Positions 1 through 12,130 of a DNA stretch of 64,000 bases are shown in pieces. Numbering within the stretch: position 1 is the first letter of the stretch; every line of letters begins with the position of its first letter. Position numbers and translations under genes: made by a program. Below the pieces are notes generated by a model that was not told the origin of the DNA, did no database searches, and saw only the letters and a program-made list of their open reading frames with translations. Origin of the DNA: Struthio camelus (Eukaryota; Chordata; Aves; Struthioniformes; Struthionidae); the NCBI RefSeq assembly GCF_040807025.1, contig NC_090981.1, positions 44,693,317 through 44,757,316 of the forward strand, written 5' to 3'.

Positions 1-3000
1 AGGAGTTGCATCATAGTGGATGATGTTCTGGTGACACAGCCTGGTGAAGGCTGCTGCAAATGACAGCAAAAATCTTAACTGTCTGCTGGGAGCGTCCAGG
101 GAAGCAGAAGTGTAATTACATGCAGAAGCGTGCTGACCACCCTAGGTCTGTGACCTGACCTTGGGAAGGCAAAATTAGTAGAATAGAAATTTACGCTAAA
201 GGGATTCAGCCAGTTTAGAGACTATTAGACTTTGTAAACATGTTACATTTTTTTCCCTGAGAACCTTTAAGTGTAGTAAACTTCCATAATTACTGTTACA
301 CAAATGCATCCCAGGTGTATGGTTACCTCACTGTGACACAGCTATCACACACCTCAGAGACTGCCTACCCATTCCAAAATACTGGATTGTGAGCAGAAAG
401 ATGTGACAGAGGCTGCAGAGGTAATAGCAAGTAGCTTTTGTATTGAAAGCTCAAATTGAAACAGTGGCTTGCAGGACTCCGTACATGTGAAAAGAACATG
501 AAAAGTACATCCAGTGTGTCCAAGGGTGAGAAAACTTCAAGGAGAAGGTGACCATGAATGAACGACTGCATAACTTTTTTAAAAGCTGCTAGTACCAGCC
601 TCTGAAGGCTTTCAGTATGTGTTACTGATATTGCTAGCATTTAACTATACACTTCAAGGGACTAAGATGTACCTAGTTGGCTTTTTCTCTAAAGGAACCT
701 TGTAACATGAAGCACAGCAGCTGACCAAAAATATGAGATCATCAACTTGAAAGAAATACAGGCAACTGAATGACACAGAAAACATCATTCAAGGTAGTTA
801 TGAGGCAATTTTAAGACAGAGGTTAGAAGGAGTCTGAGAACAAACTACATAAAGCAACAGATCGCAAGTAATCATGTCAGTCATTCCACTAAGGTGGTGA
901 ACATTCAGAATGAGGAGGTATGGTCTGCCTCTAAGAGGCAGTGAGATAGGTGGAGCGAACCATGATAACATCACACCTAAAGGCAATCATACTGCAGAGA
1001 AATTTTTCTCAAGAACACGTCGGAACTAGTTCGGAATAAAAGCTGGGAAAGCAGAGATGCCACAGCCAGCTGACCGTGAGGCTGTGGTCAGCTCTGATAT
1101 ATGTGAGAAGATTCAAAGGCAACCACTTTCCCAACAGACCTTGGAGCACTGCAGGGGTGGAATTTTTCTGTGCAAGTCATCCAGTGTGTATCCAATAAAA
1201 ACTGCTACTCAGACTTCTAGGGAGCAGAGACACAGGCAACACAATGACGGTGACCGACCCAGACAGTGCAAGGAAGATTCAGCTGGCCTGTAACCTCACA
1301 ATGTAGCTTTACAGAGGAAATCCAAGTTACTCAATGTTTTATGCAGATTACCTATGTCTGCGAATTCACTTGTACCATATCACTACCCACAGATGTAGGC
1401 TATAAATGTTTTTTCCTGTCCAGCAGGAAGATTTGATTTCCACAGTTTGCCCCTTCATTGGCAAAATTTACCAAAGGCATTTCACATTTATTGTGAAAAA
1501 CAGGAGGGAAAAAGACACTCGAGAGAGAGAACATTTGTAGTTGAAAGGTGGGGCTCCCATTTTTCAACTGTGGTAGATTCAAAGTTCACATTCTTTACCC
1601 AGTGGTGAGAAAGGATTTTTGCCTGGGTCTTCCATATTACAGGAAAGTGTCCCAAGTAGCAACATACTCTGAGCTGAGATGATTTGGCTGGATTTTCTGG
1701 AATTAAAAAAAAAAATTCTGGTAAGGATGTCGCTATGACATAAAAAGGTTACTTTTCATAGAAAATTGACATTTTTAAATGAAGAAGCATGTCTTTGGTA
1801 GGATCCTGATCAGCTCACAAGCTGTCAAATGCAAAGAAGTTATAGTTAGTAGAACTCAATTAGAGTACAAAAAATTTCAAAAAGTCCCTCGAACACATGG
1901 ACAACTCTTTTTGAATGATTATGAAACTTGTTGCCACAAATTCCAGCACTGGGCACAGTGATACGAGTGAGGGCCAGACAAAGAAGAAGAGATGTACAAC
2001 AAGGACAGCCGAGTTCAACCAACAAAGTGACAGCTTCTGAGAAGTGTACGTACAGGAGCCTCTCTCTCCTTGGGAAAGAAGCTTAATCTGGGTTACCCAT
2101 CGCCAGGGTTTTCAGTCCAGTCGCGTGTTCTGCTGCATCTCCAGGAAGAGCACCACTGAGCAGCACCCGGAAGTCACCGGAGGCCCTCAGGGAGTAGTGA
2201 GCATTGCTGGAGGTGCTCTGTTCACGGTCCCCCTTTGCCCATCTGGCCCTACATTTTTAGTCTTCTGATCCTCACCACTTCCCTTTTTACTTCTCTGAAG
2301 TCACTTAGTTTTTCCTTCTAGTTTCTTTCCTTTGCTCCTTCCTGCCTGCTCCTCCCCCTGCTTACGTTTGCTTTGTCGGGGGAAGCAGGGGAGGAGACAT
2401 CAGTTTTGCTAGGCATAGGCTGGAGAAAATCAATGGGAACAGTGTCCCATGTCTGGGAAGAGCAAGAACAGGGCAGCCCTATATGATATTTCCTCAAGTA
2501 CTCTAGCTTTGACTACTTCGGCTCAGGGGATATCCTGAATTAGATGTGCCTTAGCCTATTTGTTTTTTTCCAGGTGCTTGTCCAGTTTCCCCTTGAGCTC
2601 CTGTAAACTTTCAGTAGTTACTACTTTGGCATGCGCTTGTTTTATGCGTGTACACTGAACACAGACAGCTGCCTTAAGCTTTTGCTTGATTCTTCCATGT
2701 GGAGAGTTGTAAAATAGCCTCTTCAGTAAAGAAAATCCTTGAAGTGGTGCAACGCTCATGATCTGTAGCTGCATTAATTTAAAGAAAAGTCCCTGATGAA
2801 GACAAGAAAAATGAAACACTCCAGATTTTTCATTTTATCAGCTCGTTTTACCAGCAGCATTGCTTAGATTTAGAGTCTATCCCCACTAATGATAGTTTTA
2901 AAACTTCACTTGCTGAATGGAAAGTTATGTTCAATGGGATGTTTAATTAAATGACATTAATAGCTACCTCATGAATTTCTTCAGTGCTCCTGCATATGAG

Positions 3001-3094
3001 CCTCATACTGCATTTTTCTGAGAAGTCATGAACTCCAGCTAATACCAAAACATCTGTTTAAATTGACCATCTCTTGTAATGTATAGGCACATTA
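1..3094. other. Intergenic, no gene seen
   Basis: AT-rich unique-looking sequence with open frames of at most 91 codons and none with a known domain. The minus frame at 2556-2819 ends in a hydrophilic stretch (SLQELKGKLDKHLEKNK) next to the RT relic at 3095-3450. It may be a further decayed part of that element, but I cannot show it. Confidence 0.7.
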
Positions 3095-3450
3095 AGCTCT
3101 TTCCTAAATTCTCTTAGATGAAGCTCTAATCCTTGCATTGTTGATAGCAAGGGGAGAGTCGATATTGACTCCAGTGAGAGCAAGATTGGTCTGTAATCAC
3201 TGAGGCTCACTGGCAGGTCAACTTCTTTCTGGGTCTGCTTTGTATACTATCATAGCAGAGGTCTGCTGCCAGTCATGCCTTATCTCCCTAAAAAGGGTTG
3301 GGGATAAGATTTTGACCAGAAGGAATACAGGCCTGATATTAAGAGTTAATAAGCCAGAACTAGCTGGCATCAAGGATGAGTAATATTGATCTGAGTTCAT
3401 GACACAGAAATGATAATAACTAGACAGGGGCAGATTTCTTTTTCTCAACC
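3095..3450 (-). mobile_element. Ancient non-LTR retrotransposon RT fragment (minus orientation)
   Basis: On the minus strand one frame reads FREIRHDWQQTSAMIVYKAD. After a frameshift near 3225-3235 it continues as SDYRPILLSLESIS. Together these match the RT entry motif of CR1/L2-type LINEs (DWkxAxVxPIYKKGDxxDPxNYRPISLTSV). The frame break and stops show a long-dead copy. The family (CR1, L2 or L3) cannot be settled by eye. Confidence 0.55.
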
Positions 3451-6400
3451 TAGGGGAATCTTTAAGCTTTCATAATTTTTCTGTGTCTCAAATCAAGGCA
3501 GAAAGTTGAAACACTGGAAATCAAGCCAAACTCTATCCCCCTCTCCCAGTTTTGGATCATGTTGTTCAAAATATCTTCTTTCAATTTCAAATGTATTTTT
3601 CCTTTTTCCTCTATTTTTACTTCGGGATTTTGAAACAAAATATCCTTTGATATTTCATCCCAGTACTGCTGCCCCCTCTGCCCTCCAAAAGGCTCGTGCT
3701 CACTTTGAATTCCTTTTCACAGTAAATCCTTGTTCCTTGGGACCAAGCCCTCTCACAGCATCCCTGTGAATAGTGGGACTGAGCTAGCGTAGGGCTCCTC
3801 AGCTCTGTTCCTCTGTTACTATAGTACCTAGCAGGCATCATATAGTAAGGAACTAATTTTTTTAATTTAAAAAACATTTAAACAAGATGTTTCAACACTG
3901 CAAAAATGCTTTTCCAAATGTTTCAAGGCAAGAAGTTCTTCCAATGTATCCGTTGTCATAGACATTAAGTTTGGCAGCAGAAAAAGGGGGCAAAATCAAT
4001 ACTTCTTATTTTACTTACATCACCAAACTAGTGACTGTAGGTAAGTCTGTGGTGGGCTTATACCTAGTCTAGAAAAGCAAGATATTATGTCTCACACAAA
4101 GAGATCAAGCAATTTTACTCAAAAAAATACGTGTTAAGCTTGACAGCTCCTGACATATATTGTCTTTGCTTACACCTTTAATGCCACAGGGTATGTATAT
4201 CTCCAGCGAATAAAAATACTTGATATCAATAAGGAATCTCATACCATCTAGACACAGGTGTACACAATTTAGCTGTGATCAAGTGACATTCCCCCTAATG
4301 TGTTGCCTTCCTTCTCATTACTCTTTCCTATTTGTTAGTCATTTGCACCTGAAGCAAATTGTAAGGGAGCCTATTTTCCTACAGAAACTAGGAAAAAGGT
4401 GTCTTCCTCTTGAAGGGCACTTTTGAGCATAGTAACAACTATTTTGTCTTTATATTGCCGTGGCATCTAGAAACTCTACTCAGGATTCGAGACACTCTTG
4501 TTCTTGTGGCAGATGAGCATATTAATTCCACAGTACCATGTCTTATTTTTTGTTCTCCTTATATACCTTTTAAAGACAGAACACAGTGGGCTGCACCATT
4601 CTCCAGCTGAGATCCATAGGTTGCCGCTTGTGTTGCCCCAGCCATAGTAACAGCATCAGCTGGTTAATGTCATTGTTACAGTAGCCGGCAGTCTTTGCTG
4701 CACACCAGGAGTCACTAGGCCAAGCAGGGAACAACCACAGCATGCAAAGACAGTCCCTGCTTTGAGAGGCTGCAACATAACAGACATAGGAGGGCATGAG
4801 CAGATGGGAAAGCACCAGGAAGCAATAGGAGGGCACTGGCTAACATGACAGAGAGTATTCACACTCCCAACAGCACACTGGCGGGCTACCGCTGGCAGGT
4901 CGCTGGTGGACAACTCTGCAGAAATGGAAGCAGAATCACCTTGTGGTTCTCCCAGCCATGAACCAAGTGCACAAAAATCAAGTGGCAGACAAGGGGGAAA
5001 AATAAATCTGCTTAAATGCCTTCTTAGAAACTCAGAGACTGAAGCACCGAACAGGGCTGGGATCTGGGGACTTGCTGAGATCCCTGCAGCTCCAGGTTCT
5101 TTGTCACCAGGAACCACACTCAAAGAATATCTCCAGAATCACCAGAGTATCACCACTATCCTAAAAGTCCTCTGACCTTCTGATTACTTGGCTACCAGGG
5201 ACGACCGCTCCCCTCAAAAAATTTTAAGTGACACCGGAAGCAGCAGTTCAATAAGGGAACTGATTCATCGATATTTGTTAGCACTGAGGCAATTTTGATT
5301 AAATGAACATAGACGGATTCAGCCTACTTCCTCTTCAAGTAAAACAGTATTTATCCACTTTCCATGCACACCGAACAGGAGAGTTAGCCCTTTTTTGTGT
5401 TTAACCCGGTATGGTGGATCTTATCAGTGGATCCAGCATCAAGAGGAGATTTTTGTGAATCAACATTAACAGATTTCCAAGCCAGCTCCATTTCTGCAGG
5501 AATCCCCAAAGGTTGTGAAACTGCACAGTGAGATAAGCAAAAGGGATGACAGTAAAATAAGAACAACAGTGACTGGAGACTCAGTAAAAACCTCATAGAA
5601 GCAAGATGGCTTTGTGCAGTGTTTCTGATGCTTAGGATTAGTGCTGTGACTTAGCAGTCAGGCTGGGAAAGAGCTTGGCCCTGCATCCCTGGCTGTGGCC
5701 CAGATCAGCTCATGACATGAAGAAATCCCTGGAAGAAGCTGTAAAGAGGAACATCAGCAAGGGAGCGCTCTCTGTTATACCTCTGGTCTGAGCCCTGACA
5801 TGGCAATGGGGTCTCATTGCCAGACCCTGCTGCTGTGGTGGCTGCCAGCAAGTACACACAACACTCCTCAGATACACAACATACCACATCACTCGAGCTG
5901 CGGGGCTGGAGAGATGACAACATCACACTCCTTCAGCATTATTCTGGCCTTTTCCAATTCCTCTACTGTCTCCAAGATGAATTGGGAAGTGCCTGGCATA
6001 CCAGCATTCAAAGTTAGGGTGCTGCACGTCCCTGGCAGTGATGTACTGTTATCGCTTCAAACACGAAAGGGAGCTGTGGTGTTTTGCATGCGAGACTGGT
6101 GAGGCCAACGGCAGCAGCGCACCCTCTCGTCTCTGAACTCAGTCTTAAATAGAGTTTTAATTTGTTTACTCAGAACTATTTATCAATCATTTTTAAACCG
6201 CACACACAAGGTGTCAGCCATTTGAAATGCTTTAACCCATTTTACACCTCCTCATTGTTGAAAGAACACATACCTCATATACGTTATTGAATACTGAAGA
6301 TGGATATAAATGAAAAACAGACAAGCTAAAGCTAAAGAAAATATATTCAGCAGTATATCTGTTACACTCTTGCTTGGCTTGAAAAGACCCAGTTGAAATT

Positions 6401-9400
6401 AGCCTCATGATATCCAACCTGTGCTATGTACCATTTAGAAATCAGAACCTAAGGAAGATCTTTGGCAATGTTTTGTCAGCAAATAAGCTGGCTAAACATT
6501 AACCTCTTTTTTGCAATCCCTAATCAGAGATTTCCATTCATACAGCTGCTCTGTACTCTGAACCTCGAGTTAATGTGTCTCCGTTTTACAGGAAAACTTT
6601 GCTCACGTAGCTTTTGGGTTCTGCAGACTTTACAATGTGACCTCCTGCTACCAGCTCAGTATGGAACATGATATCGCCTTCACTTAGGTCACATTAGTTA
6701 ACAAGTTCGCATTAGGTCCGACGTTTAGCTTGTTAAATATGACTTGTGGTCTGCTTCCAAATGAAGTAGACCATCCTGAAGACTAGAATGTTACAGACCA
6801 AGAGAAAGCACTGTTATTTTGAAATGCACCTTAGATGGACAAAAATAAGTTTAAATTCTTATTTAGAAATGACGTAAGCTTAAAACTTATTGTTTCCCTG
6901 GAAAAAAAAAAACCCGCAATAGAGCACTTACAAATCTCTAAGCTCCTCAGGATTCATTTCCCATCAAAAAATCAAAGGGAAAACTAGATGTTACGTTTTA
7001 TAGAGTTTCTAGATAGTATATTAATGTGGTCTATTTTGTTAATATAAATAAGAGATAGACATTAGCTCAATATTCTCATTTGTCAATACTAAGTATTAAA
7101 AAAGAGATAGAGATAAGAGGCATAATATCAACTGAAGTGTTAGATTTGCATAGACTAATGTCATATTTTCATTTCAGTAATTTAGGAAGGCTTTGTGATT
7201 TCTCTGTAATTCAGAGTTGATGCAGTTAAGCTGGTCGCTGGGCAGATGCAGGGTTGTGGGGTAAAAACATTTTTGCAGAGCAACTCAGTGGCTCCCTGAG
7301 CCATAATAAAGCCCTACCAGCAGCACAGCATGAAGAAGACTGGAGGATCTGGAGCGAAAAACATCTAATGATATTCTTCCTCTTTCCCAGTCTGCCTGTT
7401 CTCCAAGACTGTTGTGTGGGCAGTGCTGTGCCAGCACACCCCACACAAAGAAATGACCATCCCCTTTTTCTCTCCCAAATTCTGTAGGTCAGTGACCTCC
7501 TGAAACATAGGAATACAGGACATTAACCTTTGGTGTTTAAGTGTACAGCTGCAGGCTTAGCCTGTCTGGTCTGCATTCTGAGAACCTATTTCTGAAATGC
7601 TTCTCCTCAGATATTTTATAATCCAGACAAGAAAAATAGCTAGGTCACAATTCGGTAAACCATCCCCATTCCACACCCCACTTCATCACATACTTAACCG
7701 CAACTTTAGCACTGACCTGAAGGGGATGTGAGCACATACTCAACTTGCTGTCCATGCTAAATTATTTTCCTGAGCAAGGACTGGCAGAAGGATCAATCCT
7801 GAACTGAACTGGGGCCTTGCCAGCTTTTATTTCTTAGAGCTCAGCTGTTTTTTGTAGCTGTTTACGTTTAAAAAAACCAACAGTGGTGCAAGAATTCATT
7901 TTGCAACACAAGAAAGGATATGTTTTTTCTACTCTGCCATAACTCAGTAACCATTGAAGGGATAAAGCTCACTAAAATAATTTATTTCTGTCCAGAAAGC
8001 AAAGATGAACAATTTCAGCTCAAAAGGTGAACGTTTTGAAGCTTACAGAAGGCGAGAACTAAGGGTGAGAACTGAAACTGTCTTGTGGTCTTATTGCAGG
8101 TTCTGCTGGCAGCCTTCATACAGAAGCTGGTGGGTAAATTAGTTTTTCTTACATATAGTCTAAGGCAGTAAACTTTTTTAGGAGAGGTCCCTACAGCATT
8201 GCAAAGCAGTCCTGTGAACATAACAGTGCCAGAACAGGGATTGTACTTATTTTTCCAGTTTGTACAGCTCCAAGCACATCTCTGACACTGAACAAGTAGG
8301 GGATAGTAGCCTAGTACAGGGTCACATTCATCTCCGCATTAGAGACCTAACATTGGTTATTGCATTTGCTTTGAATTTGGACTCACATGAAGAGACCATT
8401 TTCTGTTTGCCTCATAATTGTGACCATAATTGTGGCTCTCCACCAGTTTTCAGCAACCGCCATTCTTGCATGAGAATGTGAATTTTAGTCTCCTGTAAAG
8501 AACAGCCATAGCACAGAAGCATCCCCTCTTTCTCCACATCCTTTCTGTGTGCACCATGCGGCTTAGGTGCATGTAGGTTTGCTACAATATCGACAACAAC
8601 AAGCTGTTTGTAAGTATGCAGGTCCCCTAGAGCCTTCTGTGATGGCTGTACTGAAGGTAACTCTCCCTGCTGTGTCCTTCCCTTCTGGACCTCTAGAAAG
8701 CCTTCCTACAGCCTGTGTCATGTAACCAAGGCGGGTTTACTTCTTTCGGAGGTCTTCCGTGCTTCTTCTAGAGAGTGGGGAAATAATTTCCTCCTAATAA
8801 GAAGTCTACAGGTTTACTTTCAAATCCCCTGTGACTCACTCCTCTTATGAGCAGATTTCTGGTACCATTTTTAATGTCAGATACAATCTAAATTGTATTT
8901 ACATGTTTCCTAGGCTTCTGCCATGTAAAGGATTTCCAGCATATTGAAGCAAAGCCGGATAACTGCTTAGGACTAAGCAGTATTATCTGATTTTTTTTTT
9001 TTTTTAGCGTCTCAAGAAGAGTAATCATACAGTACTCTGCGGTAAAGCCATTATATAACTACCCATCTGTGGAAGAAGAATTGCTATGAACCTAGGGGCA
9101 GAGAGATGACCCATTTTAGCTGCCTATCACTTCCATGTTGAAGTACAAGAGCACCGCTGTGTCACCCAGAATTTCCTCTCCAGGATCACTGGTGAGGAGG
9201 AGAAGCCAGTGGATGGTTGAATTGTAAACATTGAATAATGTTTGGTATGGAGAGACTGCATCATTATAAGTATCTGTATCTATTCAGATTTAATTCTGTG
9301 TCACTGAGGGATATCAGAACCATATAATGTCAGGTGCAGTTACAGACTCCATCCCTCTCCACGTGGGAGGAGGCAGTGCAGCTTTCATTAAACATTTTTT

Positions 9401-11954
9401 TATTCAGAGCTAAGAATTGTATATAATTGATCAATAAACTACAAAGTAAAATACATCTTTTGTTCAAATTAATAAAAAGTTCAACTGAAGTACTAAGCAC
9501 AAGAGTCCTTATGTGATGTCCTTATGGGCAAAGAACAGCCCTGTGTGTGGCTCAGCGGAAGCGAATAGTGGATGCCAGAGAGCCAAGCAGTTATTCAGTC
9601 TCAGGAAAGCATCACAGTCAGACAAAATCCTGAGGAAAAGAAAGAGAGAAAGAAGAGGAGGAAGAAAAAAAAGTGAAGGCAAGAAGTCTGGTACGGTATC
9701 ACCAGGGTTTTAGGAAACCTAACGGTTTTTTTTCTGCAGAGGTATGTGAGACGCTTTTCCAGATATTCAGTGGTTGATACACTGACATCCCTTCTTACAC
9801 CAGACTTCCATAAAAAGTTCCCATTTCCGATGAACCTATCAAAACCACTAGCTCTTGCACTGCCTCAGTGCAAAACAAAATTTGGCCTCATTTTGTGTGA
9901 AACTTCATCTCCTTCACTCAAACTGAAGACCATAGCCACAAAATGTGAATCAAACAATCAGAGAACTTGTGTTTGTCACAGACTCCTTGTTTATTTCATT
10001 TTGTTTTATGGTTAATGCGAAAGTTTTCAGTAGATCAATAGCAATTTTTTTCCTGTTGTTGTTTTTAACTGAGAGTTAAATGAGTCTGTGAGATGGATGG
10101 GAGCTTGTGGTCACCAACAGTAACCAAAAGCTTCCTACAGGCCTGGTTATATATAGCCTATAACTGAAGGGAGAAAACTACCCAGATCGATAGACCTTCC
10201 TCCACCAAAACCTGGGATTGACTCATCCACAAATCTGAATTTTCCCTCTTCTCTAGGTGTTGTACAGAGCCTAGAGCTCTGAGGGTCATAGTGAAAAGTG
10301 CAGCTGACCAGCTTGCTCAACTACATATTTTCTGTAGTTGCCAACACATTGATGTATAGAGTGCTATATGCTATAGAATATAGTTATATGCAGCTATACG
10401 ATATTTATGCTATATGCATGTATGCTATATATAGCTCTTAGGTATATTCTATAGCATAAACACATTACCTGCTATAGAGTGGCCACTGCAGAAAAATGGC
10501 AGTGACCCTTCACAACTTCCAGCGAAGTGGGTAAACCAATAAAAGGTAGCAGATTTCTTCCTGCACTTGCAGCACATGGAGGATGGATGCACATTCTCAA
10601 GAATGAAGTGGTGCTCTGTAACTCTTGTTTTCGTTGCTATTATCTGACTTTCTGTTGGTTGACTTATCACTTACTTGTGCCTCTTGCAAGGTAACTTGAT
10701 GATGATGTGAGTAACTCTTCAAGCTGCTCTGGGCAGTGCTCTTTAAGTTGGCTTGTACTTCCAGGTAATCATAGGATTTTGGTTTGTTTGTTTTAGGGGG
10801 TATCTTTTGTTTTGCAATTTCCAGCTCTTGGCTTGGAGGTATGATTTATAGCTTGCTTTGTTTTTATGCAAGAGCAATCATTCATTTCTTTTCTGCACAA
10901 AAACTTTCATCAGCTTTTTTGTAGCTGCTTTGCTCTTCAAGATTAAGGCTCCAGGCTCAAGAGGTCCTAGCTCAAGGGTTGAAATAGTCAAGGCAATTGC
11001 AGGCCAGCAGTTAGAAGGCACAGGGCACTAGGGCTAGATGTAGGCTGCAGCATTGACTGGGGAAAAGCAGATGAATGAACAATGCTGGTGATTCCCTACT
11101 CCATATTATGTGTGCCAGATATACATATGGTGGGCAGGGAGGGCTGTCTGGTGCATTTGTCCCTGGATATGTATCTTCCCATGCAGAAGGCAGGGCTTGA
11201 TAACTGCGGATCTGTTTGAAGAACTATTCTCTTGACCAAAGAGTAAGATGTTAAGGCAGGCCCTCAGTACATAAACAATGAATGATGCTAATCTCACCTG
11301 TGTTAATTTTGTACCAAACCAGCTGCCTTCACTTTGTGTGTCAAACACAGACAACCTCCTTTCCTATCCAGTGGTATGCACCACTGACAACTGCCAGCAT
11401 TGCCCCAAAAGTGACCCAATTCATTGAGAAGTCCTTTGAAACTGAGTCCCACAAGCTTTCTCTTTTGCGACAAAGCATATACTCTGATTTATCTTCATGT
11501 CCATGCACAACTGCAAATACAATTGCCTGTGACAAAACTAACATCTAGCCCCAGCTTTTAGCTCTGTAGCCACTTCTGAAGTGTGAGCCAGGAATATTTA
11601 TAGTTCTGCTGTTGAAAGGTGGGTTTCGGAGATCAGTGTGTCCTCCTGGATTATAGCATACACAGCCCAACAGAAATGAACATTTTATCCTTCCCTAAAG
11701 CAAAATTCCCAGGTGAAAAAGAGCCAGCAAGGGACCTAACAAGATACAGATCTGAGACACATGCTTAAAGGTGAGTTCGTCCCTAGTAGCTCCAGAAGCA
11801 TACCCCGGGCTCATCAGCCTATGGGAAGAGTTTATGGATACCAAAGGTTTGGAGTGATAGACTGGGGTAACACAGTTCTTAGTAATAAGGTACTAACAGT
11901 TATACAGAATGAATCTTTGCATTGATACAATGCAGCTCCTCTTTCTCCTGCTAA
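3451..11954. other. Intergenic, no gene seen
   Basis: No recognisable exon. It contains the longest minus-strand open frame of the desert (155 codons, 4656-5123, Cys/Ser/Pro-rich, no domain), a T run near 8991-9005 and the inverted repeat at 10367-10458. Confidence 0.7.
10367..10458. repeat. 16-bp perfect inverted repeat, AT-rich
   Basis: The arm TATGCTATAGAATATA at 10367-10382 is the exact reverse complement of TATATTCTATAGCATA at 10443-10458, with a 60-base loop that repeats GCTATAT-like units. It could extrude as a cruciform, or fold as an RNA hairpin if transcribed. It does not resemble a known terminal-inverted-repeat transposon. Confidence 0.85.
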
Positions 11955-12130
11955 CAAAGCACTTTGCAAAACTTGCATCTTTACTGTCACTCCCCATGAA
12001 CAGGAATTCTCCCATTTCCACAGATGAGGTAATCGCATCAGAGAGGTTAAATGATTTACCCTGATACAAAGTTAGAAACAGATCTCAGAAATATCTGATT
12101 CGTCTTCCGGACTTGAACCATCAGATGGCA
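11955..12130 (-). mobile_element. MIR-like SINE relic (minus orientation)
   Basis: The plus strand reads AAAGCACTTTGCAAAACTTG, then CCCATTTCCACAGATGAGGT, CAGAGAGGTTAAATGATTTA and GGACTTGAACCATCAGATGG. This is the reversed amniote MIR consensus in order (AAGCGCTTTACA, CCATTTTACAGATGAGG, CAGAGAGGTTAAGTAACTT, GAACC). Diverged but colinear. Confidence 0.65.

Noticed and set aside
2556..2819. 87-codon minus ORF as a coding gene or part of the neighbouring RT relic
   Set aside because: No RT motif or other domain can be identified; the sequence is too decayed or simply random.
4656..5123. 155-codon minus-strand ORF rich in Cys, Ser and Pro
   Set aside because: No domain, no splice context and no resemblance to a known protein. 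An overlapping frame exists on the same strand, and a plus frame is of similar quality.
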